Assembly: GCF_002072105.2 (NCBI RefSeq)
Contig: NZ_MTBC01000009.1
Span: 62,001-126,000, forward strand
Source of the DNA: Croceivirga radicis
Lineage (GTDB): Bacteria > Bacteroidota > Bacteroidia > Flavobacteriales > Flavobacteriaceae
Reading direction: 5' to 3'
DNA: 64,000 nt
Of this stretch, positions 1-8,047 are shown piece after piece. The position numbers and the translations under genes are program-made. Position 1 is the stretch's first letter. Each line of letters opens with the position of its first letter. Under the pieces are notes generated by a model, which saw only the letters and a list, made by a program, of their open reading frames with translations, was not told the origin of the DNA and made no database searches.

Positions 1-182
1 CAGATGTTGCGGGTAACGAGGTGGTTATGAATGGTAAGGCATTTATTGAAGAAATGTCTGTAGAAGACCAAAAGCATTATGCAAAAGACAAAGGTTTGAT
101 GACGACAGAAATAGCTAAAATAACAGCCCCTAAGAAAACATTGCGTTTTGAGGCGGATGGTGTTTTAATTACAGAAAAATAG
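1..182 (+). CDS. DUF4920 domain-containing protein (3' part only)
   Basis: An open frame runs in from the left edge and ends at a TAG at 180-182, giving the last 59 residues. The visible text (GNEVVMNGKAFIEEMSVEDQ, then KITAPKKTLRFEADGVLI) resembles the C-terminal end of DUF4920 proteins, small flavobacterial proteins with an OB-like fold and no known reaction. The next gene (mnmD) starts one base after this stop, so the two are probably co-transcribed. The N-terminus, including any signal peptide, lies outside the window. The family call is from recalled sequence similarity. Confidence 0.65.
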   Translation, partial: DVAGNEVVMNGKAFIEEMSVEDQKHYAKDKGLMTTEIAKITAPKKTLRFEADGVLITEK

Positions 183-183
183 G

Positions 184-849
184 TTGAAAAGAAAAGTTGT
201 TACAACCGCAGATGGGTCTGCAACCATACATTTGGAAGAATGGAATGAACAATACCATTCTAAGCACGGTGCAATACAGGAGGCGGAGCATGTTTTTTTA
301 AAACATGGATTGCATCAATTCGAAAAAAATGCCAAAATAGCTATCCTAGAGATTGGTTTTGGAACTGGCCTAAATGCATTGCTAACCATTAGGGAAACCC
401 TGCGTTTGGGTTATACTATACGTTACACCGGTATTGAGGCTTTTCCGGTAGCACAGGAAGAAATAACGCAGCTTAATTATGTGCAGCTGCTACATAAACC
501 AGAATTGGAAGCAGTTTTTAAGCAGATGCATTCAATTGACTGGGGAGTGCCAGAAAACTTAATTGCGCAATTTAGCTTAGAAAAAGTACAAATTAATTTT
601 CAGGAGATTACCTATCAAGATAAATTTGATTTGGTATACTTTGATGCTTTTGGTGCAAGGGTGCAACCCGAATTGTGGACAGAAGAAATATTTCAAAAAA
701 TGTTCTATGCACTCAAGTCTAAGGGAATTTTAGTTACTTATGCCGCAAAAGGTAGCGTTAGGCGTGCTATGCAAGCTGTTGGTTTTAAGGTAGAACGTTT
801 GCCAGGTCCGCCGGGTAAACGCGAAATGCTTAGGGCTGTTAAACCATAG
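184..849 (+). CDS. mnmD: tRNA 5-methylaminomethyl-2-thiouridine methyltransferase MnmD
   Basis: A 221-residue stand-alone MnmD (Methyltransf_30) domain. It methylates the aminomethyl group at wobble U34 of tRNAs using S-adenosylmethionine; in gammaproteobacteria this activity is fused to MnmC. Visible marks are the N-terminal WNEQYHSKHGA block, the SAM-binding loop EIGFGTGLNAL near residues 56-66, and the DLVYFDAFGARVQPELW block near 150-165. No separate oxidoreductase half is present, as is usual in Bacteroidetes. The start is a TTG at 184, one base after the previous stop; no ATG fits the conserved N-terminus better. Confidence 0.9.
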   Translation: MKRKVVTTADGSATIHLEEWNEQYHSKHGAIQEAEHVFLKHGLHQFEKNAKIAILEIGFGTGLNALLTIRETLRLGYTIRYTGIEAFPVAQEEITQLNYVQLLHKPELEAVFKQMHSIDWGVPENLIAQFSLEKVQINFQEITYQDKFDLVYFDAFGARVQPELWTEEIFQKMFYALKSKGILVTYAAKGSVRRAMQAVGFKVERLPGPPGKREMLRAVKP

Positions 850-982
850 AATTTTAAATGTTGCGTTAAATTTTTTCGTTTAATTTTTCCCAATTATAGT
901 TAAAAGTTGAACAGCTATGTTAAATAGGTTTTAACTTCCTGTGAACAGGATAATTAAGCTGTAATTTAGTAGAAAAATTTAC

Positions 983-1942
983 ATGAAAGTTTTAATTACG
1001 GGAGCAACAGGATTGGTGGGGAAAGCAATTGTTGGTTTGCTGCAAGAGAAAGAAATTCCTGTACATTATCTAACTACCAGCAAACAGAAAATTAGCTCCA
1101 AGGAAGGGTACACTGGCTTTTTTTGGAATCCTAAGAAGAATATAATAGATAATAATGCTTTTGAAGGTGTTACACACATCATTAATCTTGCCGGTACTAC
1201 AATTTCTAAAAGGTGGACGCCCAGTAACAAAAAGAAAATCTTAACTAGTAGAATTAATAGCTTAAAAACCCTTAGGGAAGGTCTGGTGGCCTATGGCGCA
1301 GAAAAAATCAAAGGGTTTGTCTCTGCCTCGGCAATTGGTATCTATCCTAGTTCCCTAACTTCATTGTATGTTGAAAACGAAAAGGAGGTAGATGATAGCT
1401 TTTTGGGCGATGTGGTGGTTGCTTGGGAACAAGAGATAGCCAGTTTTGGACATTTTAATTTTAATGTTGCCGCTATTCGTATTGGGTTGGTATTGGCAGA
1501 AAATGGCGGTGCACTTCCGCAAATGGCCAAGCCAGTTAAAAATTATGTGGGCGCGCCAATAGGAACAGGTGAGCAGTGGCAATCTTGGATACATTTAGAA
1601 GATTTGGCTAGAATTTTTGTATTCGCGCTAAATAATGAACTTAATGGTACTTATAACGGTGTAGCGCCAAATCCGGTCACCAATTCAAAGTTAACCAAAC
1701 AACTGGCCAAAACTTTACAGAAGCCATTGTGGTTACCCAATGTGCCAAAGTTTATTTTAAAACTGATTTTAGGTGAAATGGCCTATTTGTTATTTGCTAG
1801 CCAGCGGGTAAGCAGTAAAAAAATCGAAGATGCCGGTTTTAATTTTTACTACACAAATATTTGTAGTGCACTAGATAAAATCTACAAACCTGAGACCAAT
1901 AAAATAGAGTCTTTAGGGGCATATGAGAATACTTACTCCTAA
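983..1942 (+). CDS. TIGR01777 family epimerase (SDR family)
   Basis: A 319-residue NAD(P)-dependent extended short-chain-dehydrogenase of the YfcH/TIGR01777 type. The Rossmann glycine motif GATGLVGKAI sits at residues 7-16, followed by HIINLAGTTI (about 62-71) and the family-typical segment RWTPSNKKKILTSR. The C-terminal part carries the DUF1731-like tail, including ASQRVSSKKIEDAGFNF. The substrate is unknown for the family. A strong rho-independent terminator follows, so it appears to be monocistronic. Confidence 0.85.
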   Translation: MKVLITGATGLVGKAIVGLLQEKEIPVHYLTTSKQKISSKEGYTGFFWNPKKNIIDNNAFEGVTHIINLAGTTISKRWTPSNKKKILTSRINSLKTLREGLVAYGAEKIKGFVSASAIGIYPSSLTSLYVENEKEVDDSFLGDVVVAWEQEIASFGHFNFNVAAIRIGLVLAENGGALPQMAKPVKNYVGAPIGTGEQWQSWIHLEDLARIFVFALNNELNGTYNGVAPNPVTNSKLTKQLAKTLQKPLWLPNVPKFILKLILGEMAYLLFASQRVSSKKIEDAGFNFYYTNICSALDKIYKPETNKIESLGAYENTYS

Positions 1943-1966
1943 ATAAGAGGCATTAAACAAGTGAAT

Positions 1967-1991
1967 AAAATCCGCTTTGGCGGATTTTTTT
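1967..1991 (+). terminator. Rho-independent terminator after the epimerase gene
   Basis: A TCCGC/GCGGA stem (1971-1975 and 1980-1984), extended by flanking A and T pairs, is followed by a run of T. It lies 25 bases after the epimerase stop. Confidence 0.8.
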
Positions 1992-2009
1992 ATGGCTTGC
2001 TGTGACATT

Positions 2010-2042
2010 TTGACATTTTTTAAGATAATGGCAGTACTTTTG
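2010..2042 (+). promoter_or_regulatory. Bacteroidetes-type promoter of grpE-dnaJ
   Basis: A TTG at 2010-2012 and a -7 box TACTTTTG at 2035-2042 are separated by 22 bases. This fits the TTG-N17-23-TAnnTTTG consensus of the housekeeping sigma factor in this phylum. A direct repeat TGACATTTTGACATTTT overlaps the -33 side. Confidence 0.65.
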
Positions 2043-2076
2043 CCAACTTAAAATGCATAAATAAATATAAGATACG

Positions 2077-2649
2077 ATGAGCAAAAAAAGTAAGGTTAAA
2101 GAAATGGATGAAGAGCTAGATGCAAAAAAATCTGTTGATGAAACTGAGCTTGAGCAAGCTGAAAATATAGATAACGATACAGAACAAGACGCAGAACTAT
2201 CTGAAACGGATAAGTTAAAAGAAGATTTAGCCAAGGAAAAGGATAAGTTTTTACGTCTTTTTGCTGAGTTCGAAAATTATAAAAAAAGAACCTCCAAAGA
2301 ACGTATGGAGTTGTTCAAAACAGCAGGGCAAGAGATTATGGTTTCTTTGCTGCCGGTAATGGACGATTTTGACCGTGCCATTAAGGAAATTGCAAAAACA
2401 GAGGAAAAAGAACTACTTAAAGGTGTAGAGTTGATTCATGGTAAGTTCAGCGAAACCTTAAAGAACAAGGGTCTAGAACAGGTAGAGGTTAAGGCCGGAG
2501 ACGCCTTTGATGCAGAAGTGCACGAAGCGGTAACGCAAATACCTGCACCCGATGAAAGTATGAAGGGTAAGATTATAGATGTAATCGAGAAAGGATTTAA
2601 GTTGGGAGACCGCATCATTCGCCACCCAAAAGTGGTTGTAGGTAATTAA
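2077..2649 (+). CDS. grpE: Nucleotide exchange factor GrpE
   Basis: A 190-residue GrpE, the cytoplasmic ADP/ATP exchange factor for DnaK. The first 50 residues are acidic and low-complexity, followed by the long dimerisation helix (about 50-90) with the signature LLRLFAEFENYKKRT-like stretch (here DKFLRLFAEFENYKKR). The beta-wing ends with FKLGDRIIRHPKVVVGN, typical of the family. dnaJ follows after 9 bases, so the two form a chaperone operon without dnaK. Confidence 0.95.
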   Translation: MSKKSKVKEMDEELDAKKSVDETELEQAENIDNDTEQDAELSETDKLKEDLAKEKDKFLRLFAEFENYKKRTSKERMELFKTAGQEIMVSLLPVMDDFDRAIKEIAKTEEKELLKGVELIHGKFSETLKNKGLEQVEVKAGDAFDAEVHEAVTQIPAPDESMKGKIIDVIEKGFKLGDRIIRHPKVVVGN

Positions 2650-2658
2650 TAAGGGATT

Positions 2659-3771
2659 ATGAAAGAGGATTTTTACGATATATTAGGTGTTTCCAAAGGG
2701 GCAACTGCGGCTGAAATAAAAAAAGCCTACAGAAAAAAGGCAATAGAATTTCACCCAGATAAAAATCCCGGAGATGCCAAAGCAGAAGAAATGTTCAAGA
2801 AAGCTGCGGAGGCTTATGAGGTATTAGGAGACGCAGATAAACGTGCCAAATACGACCAATATGGCCATGCTGCTTTTGATAATGGCGGTTTTGGTGGCGG
2901 CGGTATGAATATGGATGACATATTTAGCCAATTCGGAGACATTTTTGGCGGTGCCTTTGGAGGTGGTTTTGGCGGCTTTGGCGGCTTTGGTGGTGGCCAA
3001 AGACGTGTAAAGGGAAGTAATCTTAGAATACGGGTTAAGCTAACTCTAGACGAGATTGCAAATGGTGTTGAGAAAAAAATTAAGGTTAAGCGTAAAATGC
3101 AGGCTGCCGGGGTTACCTATAAAACTTGTACAACCTGTAATGGAACCGGGCAAGTAACCAAGATAACCAATACAATTTTAGGTAGAATGCAAACCGCGAC
3201 CGCTTGTAATACATGTGGTGGAGCGGGGCAAATGATAGACAAAAAACCATCTGATGCAGATGCTCAAGGTTTAAAGGTACAAGAGGAAACAGTATCTATT
3301 AAAATACCACCTGGGGTTGAAGAAGGCATGCAATTAAAGGTTTCTGGTAAGGGTAATGAAGCTCCCGGAAACGGTATTCCTGGAGATTTGTTGGTAGCCA
3401 TAGAATCTGTTGAGCATGACACCCTTAAGAGAGAAGGAGACAACTTACACTACGATCTTTATATAAGTTTTTCTGAAGCAGTCTTAGGATGTTCCAAAGA
3501 GATAGATGCTGTTGGTGGTAAAGTGCGTATTAAACTAGAACCTGGTATACAATCTGGTAAAATCTTAAGGTTAAGAGGTAAAGGCGTACAGAGTATAAAT
3601 GGTTATGGTAAAGGAGATTTATTGGTACATGTTAACGTTTGGACCCCTAAAGAACTAAATCGAGAGCAGAAAGAGTTTTTTGAACGGATGCAGAACGATG
3701 ATAATTTTGAGCCAAAACCAGAAAAGAGCGATAAATCTTTCTTTGAGAAAGTTAAAGATATGTTCTCCTAA
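2659..3771 (+). CDS. dnaJ: Chaperone DnaJ (short zinc-region form)
   Basis: A 370-residue class A J-protein that stimulates DnaK ATPase and binds unfolded clients. The J domain (residues 4-69) has HPDKNPGD. A Gly/Phe-rich linker (about 75-112) contains FGGGFGGFGGFGGG repeats. The zinc region has only two CxxCxGxG motifs (CTTCNGTG and CNTCGGAG), where the Escherichia coli protein has four, so only one zinc centre can form. C-terminal client-binding domains follow, ending SFFEKVKDMFS. As I recall, flavobacterial DnaJ proteins share this reduced form, so it is likely functional rather than a deletion. Confidence 0.95.
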   Translation: MKEDFYDILGVSKGATAAEIKKAYRKKAIEFHPDKNPGDAKAEEMFKKAAEAYEVLGDADKRAKYDQYGHAAFDNGGFGGGGMNMDDIFSQFGDIFGGAFGGGFGGFGGFGGGQRRVKGSNLRIRVKLTLDEIANGVEKKIKVKRKMQAAGVTYKTCTTCNGTGQVTKITNTILGRMQTATACNTCGGAGQMIDKKPSDADAQGLKVQEETVSIKIPPGVEEGMQLKVSGKGNEAPGNGIPGDLLVAIESVEHDTLKREGDNLHYDLYISFSEAVLGCSKEIDAVGGKVRIKLEPGIQSGKILRLRGKGVQSINGYGKGDLLVHVNVWTPKELNREQKEFFERMQNDDNFEPKPEKSDKSFFEKVKDMFS

Positions 3772-3802
3772 ACAAAAACGCTTTTTGTTTAAGGAAAAAC
3801 CG

Positions 3803-3902
3803 TATATTTGATTTTGATACTGTTAGCGCAGTATCTAATTTTCTTTTTCATAGCAATTTTTTTCCCATCCTTAAATTTATTAAGGGTGGGTTTTGTTTTT
3901 TT
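3803..3902 (+). ncRNA. Candidate small RNA between dnaJ and the ABC transporter
   Basis: A -7 box TATATTTG (3803-3810) is followed, at the expected start of transcription, by a perfect 7-bp hairpin (GATACTG at 3816-3822, CAGTATC at 3829-3835). A strong terminator hairpin with a T run ends at about 3902. No open frame of useful length lies between. A transcript of about 80-85 nucleotides would result. The only upstream TTG (3785-3787) gives a 15-base spacer, which is short, so the promoter is uncertain. It could instead be the 3' trailer of dnaJ. Confidence 0.4.
3864..3902 (+). terminator. Rho-independent terminator
   Basis: A 10-bp stem (CCCATCCTTA at 3864-3873 against TAAGGGTGGG at 3881-3890, one G-U pair) is followed by TTTTGTTTTTTT. 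It ends the grpE-dnaJ unit or the candidate small RNA. Confidence 0.75.
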
Positions 3903-3952
3903 AGGAAAAAATAAAATAGGGTAACAAATTAATTAGTACCCTCTCAAAATTT

Positions 3953-3960
3953 TATATTTG
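3953..3960 (+). promoter_or_regulatory. -7 box of the ABC transporter operon
   Basis: TATATTTG matches the TAnnTTTG -7 consensus. It lies 14 bases before the ATG at 3975, implying a very short or absent leader. No clear TTG -33 element is seen. Confidence 0.5.
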
Positions 3961-3974
3961 ATAAAATTCTCTGA

Positions 3975-4910
3975 ATGAATTCAATTCTTGTTGCAGAAAA
4001 TATCTCTAAAAAATTTGGAGAACATACAGCACTTAGCAACGTATCCATAAATATACCTAAGAACAGCATTTACGGACTTCTAGGGCCTAATGGCGCAGGT
4101 AAAACAACTTTAATACGTATAATCAATCAAATTACTTACCCAGATAAAGGGCATGTATTGTTTGATGGTGAACCCCTGGCGCCAGAGCATATTGCCACCA
4201 TTGGCTATTTGCCAGAAGAGCGCGGACTTTATAAAAGTATGAAAGTTGGGGAACAGGCCTTGTATTTGGCGCAATTAAAAGGTTTGTCTAAGGCAGACGC
4301 TAAAAAACGTTTGGAATATTGGTTTGAGCGTTTGGAAATTGGTAATTGGTGGAACAAAAAAATCCAGGAATTATCCAAGGGAATGGCTCAGAAAATCCAG
4401 TTTATCGTTACGGTTTTGCACCAGCCAAAATTGTTGATTTTTGATGAACCTTTTAGTGGATTTGACCCCATAAATGCAAACCGCATAAAAGACGAAATAC
4501 TAGAGCTAAAAAAGCAAGGTACTTCTATTATTTTTTCTACACATAGAATGGAATCAGTAGAAGAGCTATGCGAGTATATTGCCCTAATCCATAAGTCCGA
4601 GAAAATATTGGATGGCAAATTAAAGGATATTAAAAAGGCCCATAAAAACAATGTGTTCCAAATAGGCGTTGCACCCAATAATACGGCCGTTGATCTAGGC
4701 AGCGTATTACAAGAGCAATTTGTTGTTAAGCAGGCCTTATATAATAGGGAAGACGAAAACTGGGAACTTTCCATACAACTGCCTTCTGCAGATACCTCTC
4801 ACTTGTTAGCTAGTCTTACTACCTACGGCAACGTTAATCATTTTGAAGAAACTATTCCATCTGCAAACGATATCTTTATTCAAACCATAAACGCCAAAAG
4901 TAATGAGTAA
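3975..4910 (+). CDS. ABC transporter ATP-binding protein (NatA/CcmA-like)
   Basis: A 311-residue ATPase subunit. The Walker A motif GPNGAGKTT is at about 38-46, the signature LSKGMAQK at about 133-140 and Walker B LLIFDEPFSGFDP at about 153-165; the H-loop is STHRMES. The C-terminal 80 residues match the DUF4162 extension common in NatA-type exporters. It overlaps the downstream permease gene by 8 bases, so the two form one export complex. The substrate cannot be read from sequence; Na+ or drug export is known for relatives. Confidence 0.88.
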   Translation: MNSILVAENISKKFGEHTALSNVSINIPKNSIYGLLGPNGAGKTTLIRIINQITYPDKGHVLFDGEPLAPEHIATIGYLPEERGLYKSMKVGEQALYLAQLKGLSKADAKKRLEYWFERLEIGNWWNKKIQELSKGMAQKIQFIVTVLHQPKLLIFDEPFSGFDPINANRIKDEILELKKQGTSIIFSTHRMESVEELCEYIALIHKSEKILDGKLKDIKKAHKNNVFQIGVAPNNTAVDLGSVLQEQFVVKQALYNREDENWELSIQLPSADTSHLLASLTTYGNVNHFEETIPSANDIFIQTINAKSNE

Positions 4911-6246
4911 GCTGGGATTAATTATCAAACGAGAATATCTGGCAAAGGTTAGGAACAAATCTTTTGTCATTATGACGTTTTTAAGTCCTATTTTAATGGT
5001 AGGGATGATTGTTTTGATTGCTTACCTTACCAAGGTTAACGACAGTGAAAGTAGAACGATTGCTATCTTGAACCAAAGCGATTATTTTTCTAATGCATTT
5101 ACGCCAACCGAATCTATTTCTTATGTAAGCTTCAAAGATATTACCCTTGAAGAAGCTAAAGACTCTACCCAAAGTTTAGATTATTACGCCTTGTTACATA
5201 TTCCTAAAGAAGATAGTTTGGAAGAAACGGCAGAAAGTACATTTCTTTATGCTAAGGATAATCCAAACAGTAGTGTCTTAAACCGTTTAGAGGGTATTTT
5301 TGAACAAAGGCTTAGACAAGCCAGGTTACAAGATTTGGGTATTTCTAAAAAACAATTCGCTACGGTTGATACAAAATTTCAGATGCATGCAGGTACTTTT
5401 AAGGGTGAAGAAAACCTCAAAGGGATTAATGAACTTAAAGCAATAATTGGCGGCGGTTTTGGATATCTAATTATGATGTTCATTATAATTTATGGTGGTT
5501 TTGTAATGCGAAGCGTTATTGAGGAAAAAACATCACGAATTATTGAAGTAATTATTTCTTCTGTTAAGCCCTTTCAACTAATGTTGGGTAAAATAATAGG
5601 TACTTCTTTGGCTGGTATAACCCAATTTACCATATGGATTATATCTGCTAGTATGCTCTTGTTTGTGGCACTGTTATTATTAAACATAGATTTAGCTACT
5701 TTAACCCAAGGTCAGCCATTAGGGCCTGGAGCTATGGCGGGCATGGGCGATTTTGCGGATGCCAAAAATCAAAAAATGCTTTTATATGCAGCAGAGTTCT
5801 TTAAAATACCTTGGGTATTAATAGTGGTTTCTTTTTTAATCTACTTTGTCTTGGGATATCTTATCTACAGTTCTATTTATGCTGCAATTGGTGCTGCCGT
5901 AGATAATGAAACAGACACACAGCAATTTATATTTCCAATTATTTTGCCATTAATGTTGGCCATATATGTTGGCTTTTTCTCTGTTTTTAGCAACCCACAT
6001 GGACCAATTGCGGTTGGGTTTTCACTTTTTCCGCTTACCAGTCCAATTGTAATGTTAATGAGAATACCTGGTGGTTTAGGTGAAGGTGGTGTGCCAATTT
6101 GGCAATTTGTAACCAGTATTATATTGCTAATCTTAACCTTTTTGGCAATAGTTTGGTTGGCGGCCAAAATTTATAGGGTTGGTATTTTAATGTATGGTAA
6201 AAAACCTACTTACAAAGAACTATTTAAGTGGCTTAAATACAAATAA
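4903..6246 (+). CDS. ABC-2 type transporter permease (NatB-like)
   Basis: A 447-residue inner-membrane permease paired with the preceding ATPase. It has one N-terminal membrane segment (about 22-42), a large extracytoplasmic loop of about 130 residues, and then five or more hydrophobic segments from about 185 onward. The EEKTSRIIEVIISSVKPFQLMLGKIIG block (about 206-232) is the conserved coupling segment of ABC-2 permeases. The stop lies 1 base before the next ATG, so translation is probably coupled to the mechanosensitive channel gene. Confidence 0.88.
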   Translation: MSKLGLIIKREYLAKVRNKSFVIMTFLSPILMVGMIVLIAYLTKVNDSESRTIAILNQSDYFSNAFTPTESISYVSFKDITLEEAKDSTQSLDYYALLHIPKEDSLEETAESTFLYAKDNPNSSVLNRLEGIFEQRLRQARLQDLGISKKQFATVDTKFQMHAGTFKGEENLKGINELKAIIGGGFGYLIMMFIIIYGGFVMRSVIEEKTSRIIEVIISSVKPFQLMLGKIIGTSLAGITQFTIWIISASMLLFVALLLLNIDLATLTQGQPLGPGAMAGMGDFADAKNQKMLLYAAEFFKIPWVLIVVSFLIYFVLGYLIYSSIYAAIGAAVDNETDTQQFIFPIILPLMLAIYVGFFSVFSNPHGPIAVGFSLFPLTSPIVMLMRIPGGLGEGGVPIWQFVTSIILLILTFLAIVWLAAKIYRVGILMYGKKPTYKELFKWLKYK

Positions 6247-6247
6247 G

Positions 6248-7156
6248 ATGCAAGGGGCAGAGCCGGTAAAGGAAATATTGGAGAAAGATGTTTGGGGTAA
6301 CATAAAAGAGTTTATGAACCTGGGTTTCCATATACCTACAGGAGAGGGTACCATACATCTTACCATTTGGTTATTGTTGGTTTTAATTCTTGCCTTTGTA
6401 GTTACCAGTTACTTTTTAAAGTTTTTAAGAAAGTTACTTACCCGCAAAATGGATAGCGAGGATACGCTAAAGTTTATTAGCATATTTAAGTTTATCAAAT
6501 ACTTTGTTTATCTGGTTGTTATTTTACTTACCATGAGTGCCGCGGGTATTAACGTAACGGTAATATTAACAGCCTCTGCCGCATTGTTCGTTGGTTTGGG
6601 TCTGGCTTTACAAGAGCTTTTTCAAGATATTATTGGTGGCATTTTTATTATTGTAGACAAGTCTTTAAATGTAGGGGATATTATAGAGGTTAATGGAAAA
6701 GTGGGTAAGGTTTTTGAGATTAAGCTACGTACCACAAGGGCAATAACCAGAGATGATAAAATTATTATTATTCCCAATCACAAATTTATTAGTGATATAA
6801 TTTATAACTACACGCAAAATCACAAACTAACAAGAGAAAAGATAGTTGTTGGTGTAGCATATGGCAGCGACGTACAATTGGTGACCAATTTGTTATTAGA
6901 GGCGGTAGACAAACAAAAAAGTGTAAGAAAGAACCCTAAACCTTTTGTAACATTTGATGATTTTGGGGACTCCGCTCTTCTATTTTCAGTTCATTTTTTT
7001 ATAAACGATAGCTTTGGAGACCCAAGGATTAAGAGTGATATAAGGTACACCATAGATGCTAAATTTAGGGAAAACAACGTTTCTATACCTTTCCCCCAAA
7101 GAGATGTTCACATTATTGGACATACCAATTACAAGGCCCCTAATACAGAGAGGTAA
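6248..7156 (+). CDS. MscS-type mechanosensitive ion channel
   Basis: A 302-residue small-conductance channel. Transmembrane helices lie at about 35-60 and 75-100, and the pore helix region carries AALFVGLGLALQELFQDIIGG-type Gly/Ala packing, followed by the beta domain (NVGDIIEVNGKVGKVFEI) and the C-terminal cage ending VSIPFPQRDVHI. I place the start at the ATG at 6248, right after the permease stop; an in-frame upstream start at 6194 would overlap the permease by 53 bases and add residues atypical of the family. It should relieve turgor during osmotic downshock. Confidence 0.9.
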   Translation: MQGAEPVKEILEKDVWGNIKEFMNLGFHIPTGEGTIHLTIWLLLVLILAFVVTSYFLKFLRKLLTRKMDSEDTLKFISIFKFIKYFVYLVVILLTMSAAGINVTVILTASAALFVGLGLALQELFQDIIGGIFIIVDKSLNVGDIIEVNGKVGKVFEIKLRTTRAITRDDKIIIIPNHKFISDIIYNYTQNHKLTREKIVVGVAYGSDVQLVTNLLLEAVDKQKSVRKNPKPFVTFDDFGDSALLFSVHFFINDSFGDPRIKSDIRYTIDAKFRENNVSIPFPQRDVHIIGHTNYKAPNTER

Positions 7157-8037
7157 TGGCAAAGGCAATACGTCCATTCAACATAAGTTTGTTTCTTGTT
7201 TTTGTGGTTTGTATGTGTAGGGCACAAAGCTCTGACTTATTGCGTTTAGAATATTTGCGAATACCAGAAAACAATTCTGGTGTACACACGGAGCGCTATA
7301 AGTTCGCCTTAAACCTACCATTAAAACTCTCCAAAGAAGACTATTTTGTGGTGGGTAGTGAGTACAATCAGTTTAATATCAATTTTTCAAAAGATTTTGG
7401 TTTTGATACGGCACAACTTCAAAAATTACATATTATAGATTTAAACCTTGGGTACATTGCAAAATGGAACGATAACTGGCGTTTAATAGGTATACTTACC
7501 CCCAGGTTGGCATCCAATCTTACCCAAGGAACAACACTAGACGATTATTTTTTTAATGCCACTGCAACTTTCTTAAAAGACAATCCAAAAGCAGACAAAC
7601 CGTATAGAATTGTATTGGGCCTTTCTTACAATAGTACCACCGGTCTGCCAATACCACTACCAGTGGTGAGTTACTACAAACGTTTTCATCCAAATTGGTC
7701 CTATACCTTGGGCATACCTAAATCCAATTTTAAATATCACCCCTCTGAAGACCACATAGTACAATTGGCACTATTGTTGGACGGTTACTTTGTAAATGTT
7801 CAAAATCCTATTGCCATGCCAGAAGGCGTAGATGCTACCAGAATATCATTATCTGCTTTAGTGGCTACCTTGGGGTATCAATATAAAGTAAGCAACATAG
7901 CATCCTTTTACGCCTATTTTGGTAAATCTGTTCACCAAGAAGGAAAGCTTAGGGATAACAAAAGGAATGACGTATTTTTATTAAACGGCGAATCTAATTT
8001 TTTTATAAGGGGCGGATTTAAAGTTTCCATTTTTTAA
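7156..8037 (+). CDS. DUF6268 family outer-membrane beta-barrel protein
   Basis: A 293-residue secreted protein with a signal peptide ending near CRAQ (residue about 24). The rest alternates hydrophobic and polar residues, with aromatic-ending strands (for example VVSYYKRFHPNWSYTLGIP and the terminal FFIRGGFKVSIF), as in outer-membrane barrels ending in Phe. It resembles DUF6268 proteins; no function is known. The start codon overlaps the stop of the mscS gene by one base, so it belongs to the same operon. Confidence 0.65.
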   Translation: MAKAIRPFNISLFLVFVVCMCRAQSSDLLRLEYLRIPENNSGVHTERYKFALNLPLKLSKEDYFVVGSEYNQFNINFSKDFGFDTAQLQKLHIIDLNLGYIAKWNDNWRLIGILTPRLASNLTQGTTLDDYFFNATATFLKDNPKADKPYRIVLGLSYNSTTGLPIPLPVVSYYKRFHPNWSYTLGIPKSNFKYHPSEDHIVQLALLLDGYFVNVQNPIAMPEGVDATRISLSALVATLGYQYKVSNIASFYAYFGKSVHQEGKLRDNKRNDVFLLNGESNFFIRGGFKVSIF

Positions 8038-8047
8038 AATTAAACAC

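Noticed and set aside
2930-3000. GGCGGTTTTGGTGG-like repeats
   Set aside because: They encode the Gly/Phe linker of DnaJ and need no other explanation.
6194-6247. In-frame N-terminal extension of the MscS gene
   Set aside because: It lies wholly inside the permease gene, lacks family similarity, and an ATG sits right after the permease stop.
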